A stretch of 36,544 nucleotides of DNA from an uncultured Alphaproteobacteria bacterium. Lineage in GTDB: Bacteria; Pseudomonadota; Alphaproteobacteria; CAAHEQ01; UBA3637. Each line of letters opens with the position of its first letter. The first letter of the stretch is position 1. The notes beneath the pieces were generated by a model, which ran no database searches, was not told the DNA's origin, and saw only the letters and a program-made list of their open reading frames with translations. Below, piece after piece: positions 25,065 through 31,865 of this stretch. The DNA is taken from positions 1 through 36,544 of the forward strand of contig CALXUD010000009.1 of NCBI GenBank assembly GCA_944391585.1, given 5' to 3'. The position numbers and the translations under genes were made by a program.

Positions 25065-25230
25065 CTATTTCTTGTTGTTGCTGGCGAATAAGATAAATCG
25101 CTGTTTTTCAGTAAATCCGTCAAAAAGCGGTTTGGTCAGTTGATAAGTGTTCCAATGAAGTTTGTTGAATTAAATTATGCAGCGTGTCATTTAATTCGTA
25201 TTGATATTTTGTATCATTCCCCGTGTTTTT
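25065..25230 (-). pseudogene. Possible decayed gene fragment
   Basis: Reading the minus strand, one frame encodes KYQYELNDTLHNLIQQ and continues to a stop at 25120. Another frame downstream encodes HWNTYQLTKPLFDGF and ends in ASNNKK at the stop 25065-25067. Both have natural-looking composition and overlap, as expected after a frameshift. There is no intact start with a ribosome site and no known family. Chance open frames of this size are possible in AT-rich DNA. Confidence 0.25.
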
Positions 25231-25477
25231 TCATTTTCCATATTTTTTGAAAAAAAATCGTCTATATTGAGACAAGCTAGCGAAGGTTGGAAGCTATTAT
25301 TGGAAACAGGGAATATATTGAGTGGAAGCTTTTATTTTTAAACCTTTTTGTTAAATAAATTAAAAAAATTTGTGTTATTTTTGTAACCGACAGGTAGGTT
25401 TTAATTCTCAAAGCAGATCCCAACTTGATTTAAGATAAATTGCAAATAGTGGATAGAAGTGTGATAAAAATAATTAC

Positions 25478-25505
25478 TTGATTTTTTTATAAATATGTGT
25501 ATAAT
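25478..25505 (+). promoter_or_regulatory. Promoter of the rpsO-pnp operon
   Basis: TTGATT (25478-25483), a 16-bp spacer and a perfect TATAAT (25500-25505) predict transcription from about 25512. That leaves a leader of about 105 nt before rpsO, holding the small ORF at 25535. Confidence 0.75.
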
Positions 25506-25534
25506 GTACCCATCCTTTTTTATGGAAGAGGAAG

Positions 25535-25615
25535 ATGACCGGACTGAACGATATCTCGGTTCGTGCCAAAAACCTTGGAGAAAAAGGAGAATTAACGTTT
25601 AAAGAAAGGATATAA
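25535..25615 (+). CDS. Putative 26-aa leader peptide coupled to rpsO
   Basis: ATG 25535 follows GGAAGAGGAAG at a workable spacing and opens a 26-codon frame beginning [15 protein letters not shown] and ending in KERI. Its TAA (25613-25615) overlaps the first rpsO ATG (25615-25617) by one base, the TAATG junction seen between translationally coupled genes. The whole ORF lies in the rpsO leader downstream of the predicted start site. It could be a real microprotein, a leader peptide that couples ribosome flow to S15 synthesis, or a chance frame inside a structured S15-binding leader. A second frame (25522-25602) overlaps it with a poorer ribosome site. Confidence 0.4.
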   Translation: MTGLNDISVRAKNLGEKGELTFKERI

Positions 25616-25617
25616 TG

Positions 25618-25887
25618 ATGTCGATTTCAAAAGAAAAGAAAAGTCAAATCATTCAAGATTTCGCAACAAAACAAGGGGACACCGGTTCTCCGGAAGTTCA
25701 AGTTGCGATTTTAACTGAACGGATTAACGCTTTATCAGAACACATGAAAAGCCACAAAAAAGATTTCCATTCTCGTCGTGGTTTAATGAAAATGGTTGCT
25801 GCACGTCGCGGTTTGTTGGGCTATTTAAAGAAAAATGATGCCGCCCGTTATGATGCGTTAATCAAACGTTTGAACTTACGTAAATAG
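25618..25887 (+). CDS. rpsO: 30S ribosomal protein S15
   Basis: S15 binds the 16S rRNA central domain and contacts the 50S subunit in bridge B4. With the second of two adjacent ATGs (25618) the protein is 89 aa, the standard length. AAAGGA at 25604-25609 fits this start. The sequence follows the family throughout: [31 protein letters not shown] and the final [12 protein letters not shown]. It is followed by pnp, the usual partner. The leader may allow S15 autoregulation, as known for several bacteria, but the binding structure cannot be proved by eye. Confidence 0.97.
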   Translation: MSISKEKKSQIIQDFATKQGDTGSPEVQVAILTERINALSEHMKSHKKDFHSRRGLMKMVAARRGLLGYLKKNDAARYDALIKRLNLRK

Positions 25888-25892
25888 TTTAT

Positions 25893-25918
25893 AAGGGGTG
25901 CTGAGGGCAGCACCCTTT
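25893..25918 (+). terminator. Hairpin between rpsO and pnp (attenuator or processing site)
   Basis: GGGTGCTG (25896-25903) and CAGCACCC (25908-25915) form a GC-rich stem with an AGGG loop, extended by A-T and G-T pairs to about 11 bp. Only three T follow before TATTG, so it is a weak terminator. It may partly attenuate pnp or mark an RNA processing site. Confidence 0.65.
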
Positions 25919-25951
25919 ATTGTCTGTATTAGAAGAAAAGGAAAATATATT

Positions 25952-28129
25952 ATGACAATGTTTAAAACATTTAAAAAAGAAATTATGTGGGGAGGAAAAC
26001 CGTTATCTATTTCTACGGGTAAAATCTCACGCCAGGCTGATGGAGCTGTGATTGTTCAATATGGAAATACGATGGTGCATTGTGCGGTGTGTGCCAGTAA
26101 GGTTCAGCCAGATACTTTTGAAGATTTTATCCCGTTAACCGTGAATTATCAGGAAAAAACATATGCGGCCGGTAAAATTCCGGGTGGTTTTTTTAAACGC
26201 GAAGCAAAACCATCTGAGCATGAAGTATTGGTCAGTCGGTTGATTGATCGTCCGATTCGGCCGTTATTTGTTAAAGGGTTTAATAATGAAACACAAGTGG
26301 TTGCAACGTTAATCAGTTTTGATGGCAAAACACAATCCGATATTGTGGCGATGATTGCTGCTTCCGCAGCATTAACGATTTCGGGTTTGCCTTTTTTGGG
26401 GCCTATTGCCGGTGCGCGTGTGGGTTATATTGATGGGCAATATGTGTTGAACCCGGATATGCATCAGATGAAAAAATCCGAATTGGATTTGGTTGTGGCC
26501 GGAACCAATGAAGGGGTTTTAATGGTTGAATCTGAAGCGCACGAATTATCCGAAGAAACGATGTTGGGTGCTGTCGGTTTTGGTCATGACGCTATTAAAC
26601 CGGTGATTCAGATGATTATTGAATTGGCTGAAATGTGCGCCAAAGATCCATGGACAGTTAAAGAAGAACCGGCTGAATATCAGGAAGTGCGTTCTGAAAT
26701 TTTAGAAAAATTAGGTGATGAAATTAAAGCCGATTATAAAATTCACAATAAATTGGAACGTCAAGATGCCGTGGCGGCAACTCGCGAAAAAGCCAAAGCT
26801 TTATTTGAAGGAAAAGAAGCACATTTAGCAATTTATGAAAAAGTGTTCCATGAATTGGAAGCACGTATTGTGCGAGATGCCGTTTTAGAAACAGGTATTC
26901 GGATTGATGGACGGGATACTAAAACGATTCGTCCGATTGAAGCAGAAGTTGGGTTATTACCGCAAGCACACGGTTCGGCATTGTTTACTCGCGGCGAAAC
27001 GCAGGCGATGGTTGTGGCTACTTTAGGGACTGGTGAAGATGAGCAAATTGTTGATTCTTTAGCAGGTGAATATAAAGAAAGATTTTTATTACACTATAAC
27101 TTCCCGCCGTATTCGGTTGGCGAAGTGGGACGAATGGGGTCTCCGGGACGGCGCGAAATCGGTCATGGTAAATTGGCTTGGCGCGCGATTCATCCGATGT
27201 TGCCAAATGCGGAAGAATTTCCGTATACGATTCGTGTCGTGTCTGAAATTATGGAATCCAATGGTTCATCTTCTATGGCGACCGTATGCGGTTCTACGTT
27301 ATCCTTAATGGATGCAGGAGTGCCGATGAAAAAACCGGTGGCCGGAATTGCCATGGGCTTGATTAAAGAAGGTGAAAAGTTTGTTGTTTTGTCCGATATT
27401 TTAGGTGATGAAGATCATTTGGGCGACATGGACTTTAAAGTGGCCGGCACAAAAGACGGGGTGACTGCTTTGCAGATGGATATTAAAATTACATCCATTA
27501 CCAAAGAAATTATGGAAACCGCTTTGGCTCAAGCTCATGAAGGGCGCTTGCATATTTTAGGGAAAATGGCAGAAGCAATTGCTGAACCGCGTGCAAATGT
27601 TTCACCAAATGCTCCACGTATTATCACCATTCAAATTCCAAAAGACAAAATTAGAGAAGTTATTGGAACAGGAGGTAAGGTAATCCGTGAAATCGTTGAG
27701 AAAACAGGTGCTAAAATTGATATTGACGAGGAAGGATTTATCAAAATCGCCAGTGTTGATGAAAATGCAGGGCAAGATGCTTTGAAATGGATTAAGGAAA
27801 TTGTTTCAGAACCGGAAGTCGGTATGATTTATGACGGCACGGTTGTGAAGATTATGGATTTTGGCGCATTTGTCAATTTCTTGGGATCTCATGACGGATT
27901 AGTTCATATTTCAGAATTGGCTCCGGAACGTGTGGAAAAAGTGACAGATGTTGTCAAAGAAGGTGATCGTGTTAAAGTGAAATGCATGAGCATTGACAAT
28001 CGTGGTAAGGTCAAATTATCCATGAAACGTGTTAATCAACAAACCGGTGAGGAAATTGTGATTGAAAAAAAACATCACAAAGAAAAAAATGATCAACCGG
28101 TTGTGGAAAATGAACCTGTTCAGGAGTAA
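25952..28129 (+). CDS. pnp: Polynucleotide phosphorylase
   Basis: PNPase is the phosphorolytic 3'-5' exoribonuclease of the degradosome. I take ATG 25952 behind AAAAGGAAAA (725 aa), rejecting an in-frame start at 25898 inside the hairpin. It has two RNase PH-like domains (about 10-145 and 310-535) separated by a helical domain. The second includes [35 protein letters not shown] and the active-site [22 protein letters not shown] domain follows with the GTGG loop in [14 protein letters not shown]. The S1 domain ([19 protein letters not shown] and following) precedes an acidic tail. In this window the other likely degradosome member, RNase E, is at 33324. Confidence 0.98.
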   Translation: MTMFKTFKKEIMWGGKPLSISTGKISRQADGAVIVQYGNTMVHCAVCASKVQPDTFEDFIPLTVNYQEKTYAAGKIPGGFFKREAKPSEHEVLVSRLIDRPIRPLFVKGFNNETQVVATLISFDGKTQSDIVAMIAASAALTISGLPFLGPIAGARVGYIDGQYVLNPDMHQMKKSELDLVVAGTNEGVLMVESEAHELSEETMLGAVGFGHDAIKPVIQMIIELAEMCAKDPWTVKEEPAEYQEVRSEILEKLGDEIKADYKIHNKLERQDAVAATREKAKALFEGKEAHLAIYEKVFHELEARIVRDAVLETGIRIDGRDTKTIRPIEAEVGLLPQAHGSALFTRGETQAMVVATLGTGEDEQIVDSLAGEYKERFLLHYNFPPYSVGEVGRMGSPGRREIGHGKLAWRAIHPMLPNAEEFPYTIRVVSEIMESNGSSSMATVCGSTLSLMDAGVPMKKPVAGIAMGLIKEGEKFVVLSDILGDEDHLGDMDFKVAGTKDGVTALQMDIKITSITKEIMETALAQAHEGRLHILGKMAEAIAEPRANVSPNAPRIITIQIPKDKIREVIGTGGKVIREIVEKTGAKIDIDEEGFIKIASVDENAGQDALKWIKEIVSEPEVGMIYDGTVVKIMDFGAFVNFLGSHDGLVHISELAPERVEKVTDVVKEGDRVKVKCMSIDNRGKVKLSMKRVNQQTGEEIVIEKKHHKEKNDQPVVENEPVQE

Positions 28130-28142
28130 TTTCCCAAAATGG

Positions 28143-28175
28143 AAAAGGCGCCCTATTGAAGTGGGGCGCTTTTTT
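28143..28175 (+). terminator. Intrinsic terminator after pnp
   Basis: GCGCCC (28148-28153) pairs with GGGCGC (28164-28169), extended by wobble and A-T pairs, and followed by six T. Confidence 0.9.
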
Positions 28176-28177
28176 AT

Positions 28178-28206
28178 TTGACAACGTTTTTTTTTAAAGT
28201 TAAACA
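28178..28206 (+). promoter_or_regulatory. Possible promoter of prepilin copy 2
   Basis: A perfect TTGACA (28178-28183) lies 17 bp before TAAACA (28201-28206), a weak -10. It sits directly after the pnp terminator. A 14-codon frame (28251-28295) fills the leader and ends one base before the prepilin ATG, but lacks a ribosome site. Confidence 0.4.
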
Positions 28207-28296
28207 AAAGGAAATACTCTTTTATAGAATATTATAAATATAATAAAATAATGAAAACAAGTTTTATGTTTAAAAAGATTTTTAAGGAGTTATAAA

Positions 28297-28797
28297 ATGT
28301 TTCAAAATCAATCTGGTCGTTCTATGGTAGAAATGTTGGGTGTTTTGGCGATTATCGGAGTGTTGTCAATTGGAGGAATTGCAGGGTATCGTCAGGCAAT
28401 GACCGCGCATCGGGCAAATGAATTTTTAAATGATTTATCTATTTTCTTTATTTCGGCGCGCTCGGCGATAGAAGGAGGACAAGTTGAAGGAAATATTAAA
28501 ATAAAAAATCAAAATTGGTTTTATACGGCAACTTTTTTGATAGGAAACAGTGGATATGATTTTGCTGCGATTATTCCCGAAACAGTTGATGTCGCAACCT
28601 GTAAAGAGTTGGCAACCCGCATAACTGATTCAACATTTGATGCTTTAAGGGGTGCGCCACAAGTATCCGAAGATTTTTATTTTTACACGACCTCATCTGG
28701 GGAGGATTGGATGCAAAGAAATGAAAGTGCACGTAAACAAACATGTGAAAGTGGAGCGGATAGTTCAGGTCGTGTGCATTTTTATATGGGATTTTAA
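28297..28797 (+). CDS. Type IV prepilin-like protein (copy 2)
   Basis: This 166-aa prepilin has a very short leader (MFQNQSG), the cleavage-site Gly, then RSMVE with Glu +5 and the hydrophobic helix MLGVLAIIGVLSIGGIAGY. Leader to helix is almost identical to copy 1 at 168-749, although the codons differ, so the amino acid sequence is under strong selection. The bodies also align: a Cys before a helix (CKELATRI against CKAIARKI), a GAP motif, and CES near the end. It should be inserted in the inner membrane, cleaved by a prepilin peptidase and assembled in a fibre or secretion pseudopilus. AAGGAG supports ATG 28297. No assembly genes adjoin it. The only related machine part nearby is the ATPase at 15190-16290. 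Confidence 0.82.
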   Translation: MFQNQSGRSMVEMLGVLAIIGVLSIGGIAGYRQAMTAHRANEFLNDLSIFFISARSAIEGGQVEGNIKIKNQNWFYTATFLIGNSGYDFAAIIPETVDVATCKELATRITDSTFDALRGAPQVSEDFYFYTTSSGEDWMQRNESARKQTCESGADSSGRVHFYMGF

Positions 28798-28829
28798 ATA
28801 AAAAATTGATTAGTTAGATTTTTTGATTG

Positions 28830-29123
28830 TTATTCACAGGCAAACAAAGCTGTGTTTGGAGCCATAAACGAGCAATTAAAGGTTTTGATTTCTTTTAAAA
28901 CAGCAGTTTCTCCAGTAGGAGCGCATAGAGCTTGAGCCATGGGTTGTAAGCTATCAATATTATCGCGCCAGGGATGATAACAAATGGCTATAACTCCATT
29001 TTTGGATTGCCCAACGGGATCGCGTTGACCAGCTTCTCGGCGCGCATCGTTATAAGGTGCTACGCATCCGGTTAATCCAAATGATAAAAACAAGCAACCG
29101 GCAACAATCGGTAAGAAGCGCAT
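28830..29123 (-). CDS. Small lipoprotein downstream of grpE, function unknown
   Basis: The 97-aa protein has a lipoprotein signal (MRFLPIVAG..., lipobox LTGC with Cys20) and a small mature domain. That domain has four more Cys (in IAICYHPW, ALCAPTG, TFNCSF and FACE), so one or two disulfides in the periplasm are likely. The ATG at 29123 lies one base after the grpE stop with GGGAG upstream; a longer in-frame start at 29291 inside grpE is rejected since it would bury the signal. It looks coupled to grpE. I recognise no named family. Convergent with the prepilin gene, 32 bp apart. Confidence 0.75.
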   Translation of the reverse strand: MRFLPIVAGCLFLSFGLTGCVAPYNDARREAGQRDPVGQSKNGVIAICYHPWRDNIDSLQPMAQALCAPTGETAVLKEIKTFNCSFMAPNTALFACE

Positions 29124-29124
29124 T

Positions 29125-29709
29125 TTATTCTCCCTTACTGACAATAACAGTTGCTTCGCGCAAGACTCTGTCTCCGCCGATAGTATAACCAGGTTGTAAT
29201 TCTTGCACAATGACGCCGGCAGGCTTATCCGAAGGAATTTCTTGAACCACTTTATGTTTATCGGGATCAAACGGTTTGTCCATAGATTCAATGCGTTCTA
29301 TACCGTGTTTTTTTAAGGTATCCTGAAATTGTTTATATGTCATTTCAATTCCATCAGTCATACCTTTCATAAAATCGGCATTTTTTTCCCCCTCTTTTTT
29401 TGCATAGCACAAAGCGTTTTCCAAACAATCTGAAACGTTTAATAAATCTTTGGCAAAAGAAGAGTTAGCATATTTAGCATTTTTTTCTAAATCAATTGCG
29501 ACTCGTTTTTTTAGGTTTTCCATATCCGCATGGGCCCGTAAGGTGGCATCTTTCCACTTAGCAATTTCTTCTTTTAAGGTTTGAATTTCCGGCGCGGTTT
29601 CCGGTGTTTCTTCCCCAGTTTTCATTGGTTTTTCAGTTTGGGGCGTTTCGTGTTTTTTATGTTCTGTCATCGGTTCCTTTTTCCCTGCTTGATGATATTT
29701 TTTATTCAT
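29125..29709 (-). CDS. grpE: Nucleotide exchange factor GrpE
   Basis: GrpE releases ADP from DnaK in the Hsp70 chaperone cycle. The 194-aa protein has an acidic, Pro/Thr/Glu-rich N-terminus, and a long coiled-coil helix (about 42-95) with EEIAKWKDATLRAHADMENL. The C-terminal beta domain has the signature FDPDKHKVVQEIPS and VVQELQPGYTIGGDRVLREA. ATG 29709 follows AAGGGGG; a second in-frame ATG, giving MTEHKK, also has AAAGGAA and could be the true start. hrcA, often its neighbour, is not here. It is divergent from rph. Confidence 0.95.
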   Translation of the reverse strand: MNKKYHQAGKKEPMTEHKKHETPQTEKPMKTGEETPETAPEIQTLKEEIAKWKDATLRAHADMENLKKRVAIDLEKNAKYANSSFAKDLLNVSDCLENALCYAKKEGEKNADFMKGMTDGIEMTYKQFQDTLKKHGIERIESMDKPFDPDKHKVVQEIPSDKPAGVIVQELQPGYTIGGDRVLREATVIVSKGE

Positions 29710-29739
29710 ATAATTCCCCCTTCTTTGTAATTACATACA

Positions 29740-29768
29740 AATGTAAGAGGTCTTGAGTAAAAAATCAA
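29740..29768 (-). promoter_or_regulatory. Promoter of grpE
   Basis: On the minus strand TTGATT (29763-29768) lies 17 bp from TACATT (29740-29745). CTTGA with a TCAAG inverted copy covers the -35. A heat-shock sigma factor also uses a CTTGA-type -35, so sigma-32 control is possible but not shown. Confidence 0.5.
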
Positions 29769-29773
29769 GTCCA

Positions 29774-29802
29774 TTGATTTTTTTTGTTGTCTGTGATATA
29801 AA
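29774..29802 (+). promoter_or_regulatory. Promoter of rph-rdgB
   Basis: TTGATT (29774-29779), a 17-bp spacer ending in an extended -10 TG (29794-29795), and TATAAA (29797-29802). It is back to back with the grpE promoter. Confidence 0.7.
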
Positions 29803-29828
29803 AAAAATAATAGATAAAAGGAGAAAAA

Positions 29829-30554
29829 ATGTCCAGATATTTAAATCGTTCGGAAAATCAATTGCGTCCGGTTTCAATTGAAATTAATACCAATATGCAT
29901 GCAGAAGGGTCTTGTACCATTCGTTGTGGAAATACGCTGGTTGTTTGTACGGCAACGGTGGAAGAAAAAGTACCGAATTGGATGAAAAATTCCGGACAGG
30001 GCTGGATTACGGCCGAATATGGGATGTTGCCGCGTTCAACCGAAATTCGGATGGATCGGGAAGCTAAAAAAGGACAGGCCGGTCGGACGCATGAAATTCA
30101 ACGCTTAATTGGGCGTTCTTTACGCGCAGGTGTGGATCTAAAAAGTATTAACGGATTGTGCATTAAAATAGATTGTGATGTGATCCAAGCAGATGGTGGT
30201 ACGCGGACGGCTTCCATAACAGGTGGGTTTGTGGCGCTTTATTTGGCGTGTCAAAAATTAGTGCGTCAGGGAAAAATTTCCGCCTTGCCGATTACACAAT
30301 TTATTGCGGCGGTTTCATGCGGTGTGGTGCGGGGCTGTCCGATGTTGGATTTGGATTATGAGGAGGATTCAACAGCCGGTACGGATGCAAATTTTGTGAT
30401 GACAGATTGCGGAACATTGATTGAAGTGCAAGCAACAGCTGAACATGGTGCTTTTAAAGCTGAAGAGTTAACACAATTGATGACCTTGGCGAGTCAAGGG
30501 ATTCAAAACTTAATTTTAGCTCAAAAACAAGCATTGGGTATTTTGAAATCATGA
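29829..30554 (+). CDS. rph: Ribonuclease PH
   Basis: RNase PH is a phosphorolytic 3'-5' exonuclease that trims tRNA precursors and degrades structured RNA. The 241-aa protein is the standard length. Visible are the opening SRYLNRSENQLRPVSIE, GSCTIRCGNTLVVCTATVE, the phosphate-site region GMLPRSTEIRMDREAKKGQ with GRTHEIQRLIGRSLRAGVD, and DCDVIQADGGTRTASITGG. The C-terminal ends with the typical LMTLASQGIQNL helix. AAAGGAG precedes ATG 29829. Its stop overlaps rdgB (ATGA), a coupling common in bacteria. Confidence 0.97.
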   Translation: MSRYLNRSENQLRPVSIEINTNMHAEGSCTIRCGNTLVVCTATVEEKVPNWMKNSGQGWITAEYGMLPRSTEIRMDREAKKGQAGRTHEIQRLIGRSLRAGVDLKSINGLCIKIDCDVIQADGGTRTASITGGFVALYLACQKLVRQGKISALPITQFIAAVSCGVVRGCPMLDLDYEEDSTAGTDANFVMTDCGTLIEVQATAEHGAFKAEELTQLMTLASQGIQNLILAQKQALGILKS

Positions 30555-31141
30555 TACAGCAGATTATTTTGGCAACGCATAATCCTCACAAGCTTGAAGA
30601 AGTGCGTCGGATTTTAGGTTCTTTGGGAATTGATGTGATTGGTGCCTCAGATTTGAATTTGCCGGATGTGGCAGAAACGGGCAAAACGTTTTATGAAAAT
30701 GCATTGATTAAAGCTCAGGCAGCTTTCAAAATAACGGGAAAACCAGTTTTGGCGGATGATTCCGGTTTATGTATTCCGGCATTAGATGGAATACCCGGTG
30801 TTTATGCCGCCCGATTTGCGGCGGCGCATGGGGGATATCCGGCTGTTTTTGAGTATTTAAATGAGTTGTTAGTAGGAAAGTCGCGTGCAGCCTATTTTAT
30901 TTGTTCCATGGTCTTAATTTTGGCCGAAGGAAAGGTGCACACCTTTGAGGGGCGTGTGGAGGGACATTTAAATAAGCTGCCCTCTGGAACACACACATTT
31001 GGATATGATCCGATTTTTGTGCCGGAAGGGTATTGTGAAACTTTTGGCGTATTAGAAGCAGATGTTAAAAATAAAATTTCGCATCGGGCGCGTGCATTGG
31101 CGCAGTTGGCAGATTTTTTCCGAAAAAACAATTTTGAATAA
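30551..31141 (+). CDS. rdgB: XTP/dITP diphosphatase (Ham1/RdgB)
   Basis: This house-cleaning enzyme hydrolyses deaminated purine nucleoside triphosphates (dITP, XTP) to monophosphates, keeping them out of DNA and RNA. The 196-aa protein has the phosphate-binding LATHNPHKLEEV at the N-terminus, the catalytic LADDSGLCIPALDGIPGVYA with its Asp pair, GYDPIFVPEGY, and the base-recognition KISHRARAL near the end. It overlaps rph by 4 bp. No terminator is visible; a consensus promoter for the next gene begins 4 bp after its stop. Confidence 0.96.
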   Translation: MIQQIILATHNPHKLEEVRRILGSLGIDVIGASDLNLPDVAETGKTFYENALIKAQAAFKITGKPVLADDSGLCIPALDGIPGVYAARFAAAHGGYPAVFEYLNELLVGKSRAAYFICSMVLILAEGKVHTFEGRVEGHLNKLPSGTHTFGYDPIFVPEGYCETFGVLEADVKNKISHRARALAQLADFFRKNNFE

Positions 31142-31144
31142 AAC

Positions 31145-31173
31145 TTGACAAAATTTAAAAAAAATCCTATAAT
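31145..31173 (+). promoter_or_regulatory. Perfect consensus promoter before the HAD-like gene
   Basis: TTGACA (31145-31150), a 17-bp spacer and TATAAT (31168-31173) match the sigma-70 consensus at all 12 positions. It is the strongest-looking promoter in the window. Confidence 0.85.
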
Positions 31174-31205
31174 GATCCTTTCCGCCTAAAAAAGGAGAAG
31201 AGAAG

Positions 31206-31865
31206 ATGAATAATGTTTTATTTTTAAGCATGGATGGTGTATTATCGGATTTTGTGAAACAAGCTTCTAACAGAACACAATTGCCGTACGTGGTAAGTAA
31301 AATTGATGCTCGTTATAAAAATGGGCGCAGTGCTCAACCATTATCACTAATGGAGCAGAACTTAAAAAGAGTTTTGAAAAATTATTGTTTATATGATGAT
31401 GATTTTTGGCGTTCTATGCCGATTAAAGAAGGGGCTTGTGATTTATTTTGGAATTTAAAAAAACGTTTTTCGGATATTCGGATTTTATCTCGTTTATCTG
31501 TGCCGGAAGAGGCAAAAGGGCGCTTATCTAAGATTCGGCAACTTAAAAAAGAATGGTTTTTAAACAATATTGATGCTTCTTTTGATCCAAATAAAATTTT
31601 AGTGACGGATAGGCCAAAAGAATTTTATATGTTTGCTCAAGGGCATAGTGTTTTGATTGATCCGAAAGTATCAAATGTAAATGCGTGGATGAGATTTTAT
31701 ATGCGCAATGCCAATATGTTTTCTAAAGGCGCCAGTGGATTTGTTTTTGTGAATAAAGAGCAAATTTTGGACGATTTAACACGCAAAGGATTTAACGAAA
31801 AAGCAATTGCTTCTCAACAGCCGAATTTTACATTCATTTGTTTGAAGCAAAATGAACACGATTGA
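31206..31865 (+). CDS. HAD-like (5'-nucleotidase type) protein with altered active site
   Basis: The 219-aa protein resembles 5'(3')-deoxyribonucleotidases of the HAD superfamily. It has an opening strand plus motif I (VLFLSMDGVLSDF), a cap helix region with DDDFWRSMPIKEGACDLFWNL, a motif II region (IRILSR), a Lys-containing helix (KKEWFLNN), and a motif IV region (ILVTDRP, SVLIDP). HAD phosphatases need D-x-D in motif I with the first Asp as nucleophile. Here it is Ser8 (AGC codon), and the final acidic pair is LIDP rather than LIDD (150-153). It is therefore probably not a standard phosphatase. AAGGAG precedes ATG 31206 and the promoter is perfect, so the gene looks well expressed. It ends flush against the convergent amidase gene with no hairpin. 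Confidence 0.7.
   Translation: MNNVLFLSMDGVLSDFVKQASNRTQLPYVVSKIDARYKNGRSAQPLSLMEQNLKRVLKNYCLYDDDFWRSMPIKEGACDLFWNLKKRFSDIRILSRLSVPEEAKGRLSKIRQLKKEWFLNNIDASFDPNKILVTDRPKEFYMFAQGHSVLIDPKVSNVNAWMRFYMRNANMFSKGASGFVFVNKEQILDDLTRKGFNEKAIASQQPNFTFICLKQNEHD

Larger units (their letters stand above)
25059..25614. other. 556-bp gap with gene remnants, rpsO promoter and leader
   Basis: No intact large gene lies here. On the minus strand two open stretches in different frames (25123-25230 and 25068-25169) look protein-like, suggesting one frameshifted, decayed gene ending near 25065. Between about 25265 and 25370 the plus strand has nested short complementary segments (AGGTT with AACCT, AGCT with AGCT) and the repeated word TGGAAGCT, which might fold as an RNA; I cannot name a family. 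From 25478 comes the rpsO promoter and leader, listed separately. Confidence 0.5.

Noticed and set aside
28251-28295. 14-codon frame just before prepilin copy 2
   Set aside because: It ends one base before the prepilin ATG, which is suggestive, but it has no ribosome site and lies in very AT-rich DNA.
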